A DNA stretch of 64,000 bases, taken from Nannochloropsis salina CCMP1776 (Eukaryota > Sar > Eustigmatophyceae > Eustigmatales > Monodopsidaceae). The DNA lies in NCBI GenBank assembly GCA_004565275.1, contig SDOX01000011.1:271881-335880 (forward strand), in the 5' to 3' direction. The position numbers and the translations under genes are program-made. This document shows positions 39,166-50,708 of the stretch, piece after piece (positions within the stretch are counted from its first letter, which is position 1; the number at the start of each line of letters is the position of its first letter). Below the pieces are notes generated by a model that worked only from the letters and a program-made list of their open reading frames with translations, was not told where the DNA came from and ran no database searches.

Positions 39166-40048
39166 AGTGCTGGTGCTGGAGATGTGACAGCCACAGGTAG
39201 CCGACACAGACGATGCACTCACCAAGCAGAAAAAGTTCGTTCACACGCCCGAGTAGACCGCATATCACTGAGACACCTTCCACTGCCCCACCTGTCCATC
39301 ATTGTGCGATACTGCCCGAGTGAGTTTGTGTACCATGCCTGCCTGCTTTGTGGGCTTTTTGTTCTCCTGCAGTTCTTGGCGAGCGCCGAAGAGGAGCGAG
39401 CGAGAAACACAAGGCGAGCGACACCACTCGTTGGCGTGCCATCGTAGGCGGCATTCGAAGGGTGCACAACAGCGTGCAGGACCACAAGTTGCGTTAAATG
39501 TGGACTAGATGCGATCCAAGGCGTGTGGATGGTTATATTTGAGCGGTCAAGTGCTCGCGTGTAGCGGGAAGCCAGGACTTCTGCGTCCTCGCCTGCGAAT
39601 ACACTTTCAGGCGTGAGAAAATGCGGTGCCCGCGGGCCAGCAACCAAGCTTTCGTTTTTGACGAGCGTTTTAACCCTCCTTAGTGCTCGTTCATACCTTG
39701 TGTGAGATTTATGTGCTCCTTGCTCTGTCTGGCTTTGAAAAGGGGAAAAGGGATGGGTCAGGCATGTGGGCCCAGCCATGTCGGTTGCGAGCAAGGTCGT
39801 GGAACCTGCTAAAGGAGGTGGTGACGAATGGCGGTCGAGTTGATGCCTGCCTTCTCTTTCTCAGTGATGTCCGGACATATGGTCGCAATGACTTGGAATT
39901 CCCTTCTCCTATTGTTGTTATTGTTATACCCGGTCTGTTAATCATACGTGCCCCGCATGGCGCTGCATCGCTTTTCCCCTTGTTGATTCTTTACCATATA
40001 TACACCCCTCTTGCACAATATTGTTACAGACTTCTAATAGACATTGCT
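39166..40048. promoter_or_regulatory. Divergent promoter region of APC4 and USP genes
   Basis: Head-to-head spacer of about 0.88 kb. Open frames run through it on both strands (39219..39794 minus; 5' extension of the USP frame from 39683 plus), but their sequence shows no domain and the likely starts lie at its edges. A TATATACACCCC box-like stretch at about 39997 lies 50 nt before the USP ATG. Confidence 0.45.
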
Positions 40049-43000
40049 ATGAACCATGCCCGGGCTGCTTTTGAAAGCGGAGGAGAGGGTTACAACGGTT
40101 CAGTGGGGACTGAAAAGTTCGAAAAGGAATTGCCTCCGGCTCCGCCGGGCGGAGCTCCCTCGCCCCCGCCTGTGGCAGAGCAACGTCGGCGCGTTCGGGC
40201 AGCAATAGAAGAGACACAGGCACTGCGTGTTGGCGACACTTGGTATCCTATTGCTTCGTCGTGGTGGCAGCGTTGGAAACGTTACGTGGAATACGACGGG
40301 GAAGACTCCACGAGTGGCGGTCACCAAGCTTTGCACCCGGGCAGGATTGATAATACGGACCTCGTTCACAAGGATCGTAAGCGACGGTGGTGTGAGAGGA
40401 ACGAAAGCGTGCACAAGCCCGCCGGGTGCGAGGAGGAGGACGAGACCCGGGAAGGCTTTGAAAAGGTGTTGGAATTACGGAAAGGAGTGCTGCAAAACGT
40501 GGACTTCGCCTTGCTCCCGGCCACTGCCTACAAGCTTTTGAAAGAGTGGTATTCTGGAGGGCCGGATCTTCCCCGCTCTGTCATCACTATCGGTCGTGGC
40601 TCCGTCGCCGAGAACCGTGTCAGCTTGTTTCCCTACGTCGTGGAGGTGACGTCGGGAGATTCCACTTATGACTGTGGGACTGCCAGGGAGCGACACTGCG
40701 GGCAGATGGTGGTAGAATCGGCCACCCCTGCGTCTCAATTCGTGCAGGACGTCTGTCAATTGGTAGGAATCGAGATTAAGTTTGCAGAGCTGTACTCGGT
40801 GCCCATGGTGGGGCAGGATGTAGAGGCCGAGAGCACAGAGGAGGCAGAGGGGGGGAAGGAGCCAATGGGGCCATGCAAGCACCCACCAAACGAGAGGGTT
40901 CTGGGAAGTTTCAACACGCTTGACTTGATCGGACATGCCTCCAAAGGGAACAAGACAAGCCATGGCAATAAATTGGACGTACTTTCGGATCGAGACGGCG
41001 CTGACGAACTCGTCCGTCCTCAGATTCCTGCGAAGACAAGCTCCTCGGCCGATAGCCACAATGGGGCGGTGCCGGAAATGAAGCACATTTCGAAAATGTA
41101 TTCAGAGGAACAAACCGTGGAAGATATATTCTACGGAGAAACAGCGGCCTGTGTCTTTGTGGAAACTTTGGCCTGGCGCTTTGCGCTGAAGAAGGGCGAC
41201 GCCCTGGATGCTCACGACCGAGAAAGGTGGTTCGACTCGGTGGTGGTAGAGCGTCTTGAAACCAACGGCCAAGGTGTCCCCCGCGTGAGGATCCATTTTC
41301 GATGTTGGGAGGACAGGTGGGACACGGAAAAGGAGGTGACAAGCCGGGCACTCCTGCCTCTCCACACCAAGTCGCCGGACTGGCGGCAATTTTACGTGGG
41401 CATGCCTGTGGAGCTTCGCCACCACAACCTGTGGTTTCAGGCGACCGTGACGCAGGTGGATGAGAAAGAGCGGAAGATTTTGGTCCGACGCAAATCTGGA
41501 GAGGTGTCTGAGGTGTGGAAACCCTTCGCGAGCGAGGACGTGTGTCGCCCGGGCGTGCACTTGCCCGAGGCGGCTCCCCGCTCGGCCCCCTCTGCCGATG
41601 CCTCGCCTGCTCCTAGCAGCCGCCCGTCTTCATCCACAGCGCCTTCTCTGTCTGCGTCTTCCGCTTTCGGCGCGGGGAAGGGGCGCGTGCTGGGGACGGG
41701 CGTGGCGGTGGGCGAGAGGGACGGGTGGGCTTCTGGCAACCCCTCTGGTCGCCCGGGCAGTGGGTATGTGCCCGGCTCAGGGACAAGGACCGAGAGCTCT
41801 TTACCGGGGGTGGTGGGCCTGAGCAACTTGGGCAACACGTGTTTTATGAACTCCATGCTCCAGTGCCTGAGCCACACGGGCGTGCTCACGGACTTCTTCC
41901 TGTCGGGGAAGCATGAGGGGCAAATCAACGAGGACAACCCCCTGGGAAAGCAAGGCGTCTTGGCCCGCACATACGCGAAGCTTTTGAAGGACATGTGGTC
42001 GGGCCGCTTCACCTCCATGTACCCGACGGAATTCAAACGCGTCATTTCCCAGTACGCCCCGCAATTTGCCGGCTACCAACAGCACGATTCGCAAGAACTC
42101 ATGAATTTTCTCCTTGATGGCTTGCACGAAGACCTGAATCGCGTCCGGCAGAAGCCTTATATGCCCGTGCGTGATTATGCCGGGGAGCCGGACGCCCAGT
42201 TTGCCGGCGAGTGCTGGGCGAGGCACTTGGCGCGGAACGACTCGGTGGTCATCGACCACTGCCAGGGCCAGTACAAATCCCACCTGACCTGTCCCCGGTG
42301 CGGGCACGAATCCATCACGTTCGATCCTTACATGAGCCTGACGCTGCCTCTGCCCGTCACCTCCATGATCAGGGTCGCCTTCACCTTCCACGCCTGGCCT
42401 TTGGGTAAACACCGGCCCCTCTACGTCGCAGCCTCCCTCCCCGCCACGGCCACGGCAAACGAGCTAAAGCAATGGATCGCGAAGAACCTATGCGCGGCCT
42501 ATGCCTGTCGAGATCCCCGGGCGGCATCGCCGGGACGGTCCAAGCACGAGATATTGGCCGAGGAGGAGGAGGAAGAGGAGGACGGGCTGCCGCACAAATC
42601 GCGCCTGCCGGACGAGAGGAAGCACATGGGAGACGGCCTTTCCATGAGCTTGCGGGAGGAGAAAGGGGAGGAGGTCGGGCTGGGAGGACAGTCCTCGTTC
42701 GCGATCAGCCTCGCCGACGTGCTGGATCGCCGAATCGTTGGGGAATTCAAAGACACGGACGGGGTGGACGAGCTGGCGCGGACCACCGTGACCCTTCACG
42801 CTTTCCAGTTGCAGCATGCTCCGGCCCCTCCCCCTCCACCTCGTGCTTCCACCAACTCGTGGCTTTCCGGCAAACGCGAGGCTTCTCCTTCCCCCCCTCG
42901 ACTCTGCGGGCGGAAATCCCCTGCACCCGCGCCGGGCTTGGTGCGAAAAGAGGACTTTAGGAAGGGAGAAGAAGTCTTCGTCCTGGCCACGTGCGTCTTC

Positions 43001-43996
43001 GGGAGGGCGCGTCCCACCACCACCTTTGCCTTCGCATCCAAAACCTACGAACGCTTCGGCCCTCTCCTTCGCTTCACGCTGTCAAGCCTCCAGGCCACGA
43101 CAAGGGATGTACACGCGCGGGTGTGGGCGGCGACTGAGAGGTTCTTGAGGGAGGAAGGGGACGCAGAAGCGATGGAGGAGGAGGAAGAGAAGGAGGGGAG
43201 AAGGGAAGAAGAACGGGCAGCGGTAGCTCGGCGGCTCCCTTATCGGTTGTATCTGGCCAAAGCGACCGGGGATGTGGTGGGGGAAGAGGTACTGGACGAT
43301 GGGAGTCCCTTTGACGTGCAGGCGCTGAAGGGTCGGGTGCTGATGGCGGCCTTCGAGGCCTCCATGTTCGAGAAATGGGTGGTGAAGGAGGAAGCGGACC
43401 GAACCGACCCGCATGCTTCCGTGCAGCGGCATCGCCTGGATGGGAGGACGGGGGAAGAAAGGGCGAGGAAACCCATCTACCTCAAGCAATGCCTTGAGAA
43501 GTTCTCAGAGCGGGAGCAACTGGCGGAGACGGACCCCTGGTACTGCCCCAAGTGCAAGGATCATGTTTCAGCGTTCAAGAAGATGGACGTGTGGTCGCTG
43601 CCCGACGTTCTAATTCTCCATTTAAAGCGTTTTTCCTATGTGCAGGGACTGTATTCGGGCCCCACGCGGGAGAAAATTGAAGATCTGGTGCATTTCCCGG
43701 TGGAGGGACTTGACATGAGGGACGTGATGCGCGGGCATGTGGACGAGGATGCCCCGCCCCTTTACGACCTTTACGCCGTTTCCGAGCACTCAGGTGGCTT
43801 GGGTGGAGGACATTATACAGCGGTGGCCAAAAATTTCAGGGACCACCGATGGTATACTTTCAACGACTCGCTTGTCTCACCCGTGAACGAGAAGGATGTG
43901 GAGTCGACTCTGGTCACTTCGCGCGCATACGTTCTGTTCTACAAACGGAGGCGTGGCACACTCAAGTGGGCAGGCGCCAGGCTGCCATCCAGCTAA
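40049..43996 (+). CDS. Ubiquitin-specific protease with DUSP-like and Tudor-like domains
   Basis: Single exon, 1,315 residues from the ATG at 40049. A DUSP-type segment lies at about 55-150 (LRVGDTWYPIASSWWQRWKR). Residues about 385-510 contain a Tudor/chromo-barrel-like unit: VRIHFRCWEDRWDTE, then VGMPVELRHHNLWFQATVTQ. The USP catalytic core starts with GLSNLGNTCFMNSMLQCL (Cys about 598) and ends with HSGGLGGGHYTAVAK (His about 1255) and WYTFNDS. Two zinc knuckles, CPRCGH and CPKCKDH, are visible. An insertion of several hundred residues with an acidic stretch and Pro/Ser runs splits the core, as in USP4/11/15. The enzyme removes ubiquitin from substrates; the Tudor-like part hints at chromatin or methylated ligands, by inference only. 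Confidence 0.88.
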   Translation: MNHARAAFESGGEGYNGSVGTEKFEKELPPAPPGGAPSPPPVAEQRRRVRAAIEETQALRVGDTWYPIASSWWQRWKRYVEYDGEDSTSGGHQALHPGRIDNTDLVHKDRKRRWCERNESVHKPAGCEEEDETREGFEKVLELRKGVLQNVDFALLPATAYKLLKEWYSGGPDLPRSVITIGRGSVAENRVSLFPYVVEVTSGDSTYDCGTARERHCGQMVVESATPASQFVQDVCQLVGIEIKFAELYSVPMVGQDVEAESTEEAEGGKEPMGPCKHPPNERVLGSFNTLDLIGHASKGNKTSHGNKLDVLSDRDGADELVRPQIPAKTSSSADSHNGAVPEMKHISKMYSEEQTVEDIFYGETAACVFVETLAWRFALKKGDALDAHDRERWFDSVVVERLETNGQGVPRVRIHFRCWEDRWDTEKEVTSRALLPLHTKSPDWRQFYVGMPVELRHHNLWFQATVTQVDEKERKILVRRKSGEVSEVWKPFASEDVCRPGVHLPEAAPRSAPSADASPAPSSRPSSSTAPSLSASSAFGAGKGRVLGTGVAVGERDGWASGNPSGRPGSGYVPGSGTRTESSLPGVVGLSNLGNTCFMNSMLQCLSHTGVLTDFFLSGKHEGQINEDNPLGKQGVLARTYAKLLKDMWSGRFTSMYPTEFKRVISQYAPQFAGYQQHDSQELMNFLLDGLHEDLNRVRQKPYMPVRDYAGEPDAQFAGECWARHLARNDSVVIDHCQGQYKSHLTCPRCGHESITFDPYMSLTLPLPVTSMIRVAFTFHAWPLGKHRPLYVAASLPATATANELKQWIAKNLCAAYACRDPRAASPGRSKHEILAEEEEEEEDGLPHKSRLPDERKHMGDGLSMSLREEKGEEVGLGGQSSFAISLADVLDRRIVGEFKDTDGVDELARTTVTLHAFQLQHAPAPPPPPRASTNSWLSGKREASPSPPRLCGRKSPAPAPGLVRKEDFRKGEEVFVLATCVFGRARPTTTFAFASKTYERFGPLLRFTLSSLQATTRDVHARVWAATERFLREEGDAEAMEEEEEKEGRREEERAAVARRLPYRLYLAKATGDVVGEEVLDDGSPFDVQALKGRVLMAAFEASMFEKWVVKEEADRTDPHASVQRHRLDGRTGEERARKPIYLKQCLEKFSEREQLAETDPWYCPKCKDHVSAFKKMDVWSLPDVLILHLKRFSYVQGLYSGPTREKIEDLVHFPVEGLDMRDVMRGHVDEDAPPLYDLYAVSEHSGGLGGGHYTAVAKNFRDHRWYTFNDSLVSPVNEKDVESTLVTSRAYVLFYKRRRGTLKWAGARLPSS

Positions 43997-44494
43997 GAGT
44001 CAGAGATCTCACAGCACATTAATCAGTGTAACGGTAATAGAAGAGTCTGCAGGGTTGTAATACCCGTTGGGGCTCAAAGTCATGTAGCACAAATACGGAC
44101 AGTTGTCTTCAAATGTGACCCCGGGTGGCTCATCCACTTTGCCACTCGGGAAAATAAGCCTGTCAATGGCTTGAAGAAATAATGCAAGGTTGACGACATC
44201 CTGAAGATGACCCGCTCCTTTACTTGCTTACAATTTTACGGATCGTGAGGGATGTCCGGTTACTCAACATGTAACCTCCCCGATTTCGTCATAAGAATGC
44301 GGCGAGGTTGGCTCTGCCTCCGTCGCTCCATACGCCCACGAATGTTCTTCTACTGGGTCAGAGTACATTTCCGACGTTCCACTTGCGTGATCGTGGTCAT
44401 GAACGCGTTAGGGGGATGGACATTTTGCTAGGACTGCATTTACCTCAATACCACGCGTCAGCGAGAGAGCGATAGCTCAAGCAGCAGCACTGGG
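43997..44494. other. Intergenic between USP and P5B ATPase genes
   Basis: Same-strand spacer with the USP 3' UTR and ATPase promoter. No gene or RNA is seen. Confidence 0.6.
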
Positions 44495-47400
44495 GTGTAT
44501 GAGAGAGAAATGATAGGCCCTCCATTCACCACGCCATTCCACTCAACCAAGTCCGATTCATGCCACAGGGCGCAAAGACACTTTCTTCAACCAAGGATGG
44601 CTGAAGATGAGAGGAGCACCCTTCTTCCCCCTTTGCCTCGTCATCCCGTCGCCTTGACTTCACTCAAAAGCCCGCTCTGTCCCTATGCAGTCGACCTCGA
44701 GGTAAGTCCTCCTGCGCGGAGGCGCCGACCGCCAAATGAATTCGTCTCGAAAAAACCGTCGCTCCTCCCTTCTCGGAGGCACAATCAATCAGAGCAACCA
44801 CAGCCGCAAGCAAAGAGCCTGTTGTCAATATCTGTTGCACCCGGGGAGAATAGTCAGGGGCTGGCGTCAAGCAGACAGACAGTGCAAGCCGTGGGCCGAA
44901 ATAAAAATAACGCAGTAGGTGGAGATGGCACCGTTTCGAAGCCCGATTCCAATCCTGGTGCGGGGCAAAGCGAGAAGCCCATTGATGAGGACTCCCTCAT
45001 CTTGACCATTAAATCGGCCATTTTTCTTCGCCCTGATAGTCTCAAAAACACTGGCTACTGGACTCTTAACGTTCTCACTGCAGGTTTACTTGGTTTGCTC
45101 TGTCGGTGGTACCCGACGCTACTCAGAAAACTTCGATACGCGACGGTCGATGCCCTTGACCCCCGTGCCGAGCTGGTCCTGATCACCTCACTCGACGACT
45201 TCGAGTCCTACACGGCCATACTGGCCTTGGACCTGACTGATTTGACGCAGGGATGGCAACCTGTGGGGCACGTGCGCCAACGGGTGACGCGGCGGCACCG
45301 TGGGGACCAGCGGGCGGGCCAGCAGGCCGTGGAAGCCTCCCCCCGAATGTTCTTTTGGCGGCACGAGCGGTTCTGGTTCCACCCGCGAGAATCTCAAGGG
45401 CAGAGCAGGGGCGCCGGACCATGGCTTCGGCGGGCGTTTGACTTGAGCCAGTCCTATCGAGAGATGCACCGAATAAGCGCGGAGCGGTTGGAGGAGAGCC
45501 TTGTCGATGACGTGGCCTTAGACGCCGCCTTTGCCCGTCTGCTCACCTACGGCGAGAACCAGCTGGACGTGAATATCCCGCCCTTTCCTTCCTTGATATT
45601 GCAGGAACTTCTCAAACCTTTTTTCGCTTTTCAGCTTTTCTCCATCATCATCTGGATCTTGCAGGAGTATTACATCTACATGTACGTGGTGGTCGCCCTC
45701 TCGGTCATCTCCATCATCCAAAGCGCCTACGCCGAGTACCAGAACCTGAAAGCCTTGGAGCGCCTGGCCAAAGCGGACGGGATTATCAACAAGATCCGAC
45801 TCTATGCCTCTGGGCGCGGGATGCACGCTTCTCGCAGCAGCGATGAGGACTTGCTGCCCAGTAGGAGCCCGGGTGCGGCCCATGCCGGCGGGAAACTTTT
45901 CGCGTGCCTGACGGCAGACCCCGTGGCCACCTCTTCTTTGCAGCCGGGAGACGTCGTGCACATATCCACGAACATGATCTTACCCTGCGACGTCCTGCTC
46001 TTGGCAGGGAGCGTGGTCATGAGCGAGGCCATGCTGACGGGTGAGAGCGCCCCTGTGCTCAAGTCTGCCCTCCCTCTCGACGCCCCCGACACCGGTTTCA
46101 AGCCTGACTCAGACCGCGACCGCCGCTACATTCTCTTCGGTGGGACCAAGGTGCTGCAGGCCAAGTGTGGAAATGTACCCCCGGTCCCCTCGGAAGACCT
46201 CGCAGCGGACGGAGTCCGTTGCCTCTGGGACTTCGGCGTGCCAGGGCCCGCCGCCTCGGACCATCACTCCCATCACCACCACCGTCACGCCGGGTCGATC
46301 ACCTTCGAGGAAATGCCTGCCATGGGCTTGGTTCTCCGCACAGGCTTTTCCACCGCGCGGGGACAGTTGATCCGCGCCATTCTCTTCCCCAAACCCTCCA
46401 AATTTAACTTCGAGAGACAAACCTTTCTCTTCATGCGGATCCTTCTCCTTGTGCTCGGCGTTGGAATCGCCTTCCAGGTGGCCATTTATCGGAGGAACAG
46501 AGTCGACGCGTTCAAGACTTTTCTCGACTCCCTCAACCTGGTGACGGTCGCCGTCCCGCCCGCCCTGCCTCTGGCGTTGAGCGTGGGTGTAAGCGTAGCC
46601 CTGGCCCGCCTGAAATCGTACGGAATTTTCTGCTCGGACTCCAGCCGCATCTCTGCAGCCGGGCGCGTGAATTGCTTGTGTTTCGACAAGACGGGAACCC
46701 TCACGACCGATGGACTCACACTTAAGGGCGTCGCCTGCGTCCAACAACAACAGCAGCAGCAGTACCAGTCGGGTGATGGTAACGCCGACAGAAGCGACAC
46801 CCGCTCGGCCCCCGGCTCTAAGGTGCTGGGCGGTGACTTGGTGACCGACGTCGCGAAACTGCACGCGGTGGCACTGGAGGAAGGAGTGCGGCGAGCCATC
46901 AGTCGAAACAATTCGAGTACTTGCCTGTCTTCAAAAGCAGATGAGAATGCGGTGAAAGGCACAGGAGCCGCTCCGCCCCTCTCATTATCTTCGGCCGCAA
47001 TGGCCCTTCCAACTGCTGCCACGAATCTGTTCAACGAAGCGGCAGAACCTGCAAACAACCACAAGTTGATGCTCAGCTACGTGATGGCTGCCTGCCACTC
47101 CATCTCCATCCTCGACCAGACCGACGACGCGACGGCCCTTGTTTTGCGTCTGAACAGTGAGATCATCGCAGATCCGTCCTCCTTGCCCGAACGCCGACAG
47201 GCATTGGAGAGAATACTGGAGGAGCGCGGCCTCTTGTCGACCGTGGAGGAACTCGTGCTCGATCCAGACCATGACGAAAGTATCCTGATCAAGGTGGAGG
47301 TGGAGGAGGAGCAGGAGGACGGTCACGAGGAAGAGGGAGGGGTAGCAAGCGGTCATCGCCGCGGTCTGGGACGAGTGTCTTCCTCAGGAGGTGGTGTCAG

Positions 47401-50400
47401 CGGAAGCGGTGCAGGCAGCAGCGGTCGACCTTATCATCCGGTGAATGAAGAGAAAGAGGAGGAGCCGTTGCTCGACCTTCCCATCGCGGCGTACAGCGAC
47501 AACGTCTCCGACAAGACCCAACATCTGGTGGGAGACTCTTTGGAAATTTTGTGTTTTCAAGAATCTGGCTGGAGATATTGTGTGCGCCCATCGGAGCCTC
47601 CGAATCTCTCGGAACTACTTCGCACGATGGGACCAGGGGCGCTGAAGCGGCTTTTCCGGGACGGGGCATTTGATGATTTTAATATTTGGCGGCACCCCCG
47701 CCTGGCCAGCTATGTGGACACAGTTCTCCTTCCTCCGAAAAGTCTCAAACAAACGCGTCATTCCTCCGCACTGGCCATGGTACGACGCTTCGATTTCGAC
47801 TCGGACCTTCGCCGAATGGCAGCAATCGTCCGCACGTTGCCTAACCTGGAGCCGACCGGTCTGAGCAGTGCCGGCAACACTCGCAAGCGTGGAGGAAGCG
47901 CCAGCAGGTTCCGATATGACCAGGCCGGTCAGCATTTTTTGCTGGTCAAAGGCGCTCCCGAAAGTATAAGAGACATTTGTAACCCTGCGACGTTACCTCA
48001 CGATTTGGAGGCGCAATTGCAGCGCTTGACCCTGTCTGGATACAGAGTGCTGGCTTGTGGGACGCGGGCATTGGAACACCTGTCGGAGGCGGAGTTGTTG
48101 AGAGGCACACGTGAGGAACTTGAGAAAAATCTGACCTTCGTCGGCCTGCTTGTCATGGAGAATGCCTTGAAAGAGGAAACCACGGGATATCTGCGCGATT
48201 ACGCCCGGGCCGGGCTGCGTCAGATCATGGTGACTGGTGACAACCCCTTGACCGCCTTAGCTGTATCCAAGATGGCGGGTAGTGCATTTTTGTGTGCCTG
48301 GCGCCACCCACTGCTGGTAGACCTGGGCTCGGGAGCAGGGTCACGGGAGCCGCGATTGGCAGTAGTGGACGTTCTTGACCCCACCCTCCAATGGGACCTT
48401 CAGGAATATTTGCAGGCATATCTTGGCTCGGCCCTCCTAACTTTAAATGCAACCAAGGCGGCAGAAATTGGAAAAGGGATAATCGATGACAGGGATAGCG
48501 GAGGAAGCTCTCGGGACGGTAGTAGCCAAGGGGACGATCGTCCGAGGAATAGCAAGGATAGAATTCCCTCGACGACACCAGCGTTGGCCTTGGCGGGTAA
48601 CGGGGGGAGGAAGCCACCACCAGCCCTCGCTGCCGTGGACCTTGTTTGTACGGGACGGGCATTTGCCGCGTTGCTCGCGCAGCATGCACCTTTCCGGGAG
48701 GAGAAAGACTGTGACGGGGAAGCCTGGACTCCTCTAGAGGTTGTGCTTCTCAAGTGCAACGTTTTCGCCCGTATGTCCCCCCACAATAAGCAGGAGCTAA
48801 TGCGCTCGCTGCAGGAGCTTGACTACGTCGTGTGTATGACTGGGGACGGTGCGAACGACTCAGGCGCTTTGAAAGCTGCGGATATCGGCATTTCTATTGC
48901 GTCTGCGAAGAATGTGTTGCTCAGTGAACCAGGGACTGCGCAAAAGAAGGGGAAAGTAGCCCCAGGAGAGAGTAGTGCTCGGGTATTGGATGGAACTATG
49001 GCCAAAGGAAAGGCTGATGAAGCCTCGGAAAACGAGGAGCGGCAGGACGATGATAATCCAGAAAATGCGAAAATTGCCACGGAGATCAGTACTGCAGAGG
49101 CGGCCGTGACTGCGGCGCCATCAATTGCAGCTCCTTTTGCGACGGGCTTGCACCATATCGGAGCGGTATGTACAGTCGTAACCGAGGGACGAGGTACATT
49201 GGCTACTTCGTTCAGCATGTTCAAATACATGTTCTTGTATGGCATCATTCAGGTAAGGCTATCCGGTAATTTTTTCAATCAGCGGCCCGGGAAAGGGATT
49301 TGTGATGCAAGCGATGGTTTTGAAGCAATGAGCAGGATGTGTACCCCCCACTTCACGGAACTTCAACCTTCCCATTCCCGTTCTAGTTCTGCGGCGTCCT
49401 TATCCTTTACGCCTTTCTTCTCGAGCTTTCTTCCATGCAATACCTTTATGCGGATCTGTTCGTCGTGCTTCCCTTCGTCACCTTTATGCCCTCGATGGAA
49501 GCGACGCCCAGGCTGACACGAGGGACGCCTGAAACGAATCTGGTGTCTCTCTCTGTTATGCGATCCATATTCGGACACTCGGCATTGATAATTTTCTTTC
49601 AGCTTTTCCAGCAATGGTTGCTGCTGCGACAGGATTGGTATCATCCTCCGGATTACAGTGCTCCAGGATTTGATCGGCAGGTGTGTAAATACACTCCAGG
49701 CCGCAGCAATCTAGACAAGAAGAATGGACCGAGATGTGAATAGAAGGGCGCCCCAGAAAATTTTAGACTTGACGATACCTTGAGGCAGCATTCCACTCAT
49801 TTTATACTACCCGTCCCTTCTCAAATGTATATTTCAATCCATCCACAGGTGACCATTTCGAGCTCCAGCAAGTTCCTCTTTTCCAACTTTATGTATATCT
49901 TCCTCGCCATCGCATTTTGTCAGACTTATGGTCTTTTCCGCGTCCCACTGTACAAAAACCTCATTCTTTCGGCTTTAGTTGTTGTCGAGGTGGCGGTTTC
50001 CATATTTCTTGTTATCTTAGACTTGCCGATTTTTGACCACATCTTCCAAGTCCAGGGCGCGGAGCTTGTCCCTGCGTATCGACATAAGTTGGTGGGTTGG
50101 GGCTTAGTAAGCGGCTTATCTTTTATCCTGTATGAACGTTACTTGGTCCCGCACAAGTCGCTGGATGAGGATCCTGTGGCTGCAGCGCCGCCTCGCCGCA
50201 TTGTCACAGCTGACTATACGCCATTCAGGCGAGACGGCGGGGGATGTGGGGTTGGGGGGGATGCGGAAGTGCAGGAGGAGGATGCGGCAGCTGTCTTGAT
50301 AGATGAACCAGTGGATATGGTAGAGGAGAAAGAGGGGTGGTTCTGGCGCGCTTTCAATGGAGAAATCAAATGCTTTCCGAAATTTTGGCATCGCACGCCG

Positions 50401-50433
50401 CTGTTCCACCGCTTTAATGTCAAATATGATTAA
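44495..50433 (+). CDS. P5B-type ATPase (ATP13A2-like), lysosomal/vacuolar transporter
   Basis: Three exons, 44495..49252, 49387..49680 and 49849..50433, all in phase 0, give 1,878 residues (1,844 from the ATG at 44597). Junctions: CATTCAG then GTAAGG, CCGTTCTAG then TTCTGC, CGGCAG then GTGTGT, ATCCACAG then GTGACC. P-type motifs are complete: MLTGESAPVLK, PPALPLALSVGVSVAL, CFDKTGTLTTDGL with the phosphorylated Asp, KGAPESI, TGDNPLTALAVSKMAG and MTGDGANDSGALKAADIGISI. PPALP in the ion-path helix is the P5B form; P5A has PPELP. P5B pumps such as ATP13A2 export polyamines from lysosomes. The early hydrophobic pair and the 10-helix layout agree. The N domain and the segment after the hinge carry long Ser/Gly/Glu-rich insertions, hence the large size; animal P5Bs are about 1,150-1,250 residues. 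Confidence 0.9.
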
Positions 50434-50708
50434 TGATTGCAGCTTCCAAAAGCGAGGGGAGGCAAAGGTCGATTTGGATACTAGGAAACAATAACTTGCA
50501 AACCCGAAATGTCAAACAGGCATGAAGGCGATAGGTGCGGTCAGGAAGGCGACTTGAAGAGGGAAGTCGCAAGGAAAAAGCACGTAACTGTTGTACATAT
50601 TTGAAGCATAGCTTCCCTTTATGGCGGCGCATTAAATGTCATTTTTTACGATTTGTAATGCCGTTCGGTCGGGCATCGTGACGTGTCATCGAGAATGTTA
50701 TTGAAGCC
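50434..50708. other. Short convergent spacer
   Basis: Only 275 nt separate the stops of the P5B ATPase and the permease, so both 3' UTRs are short or overlap. Confidence 0.6.

Noticed and set aside
39219-39794. 191-codon minus-strand frame upstream of APC4
   Set aside because: Lies in the APC4/USP promoter space, lacks recognisable domain, and its end coincides with a donor-like GTGAGT; may be 5' UTR sequence at most.
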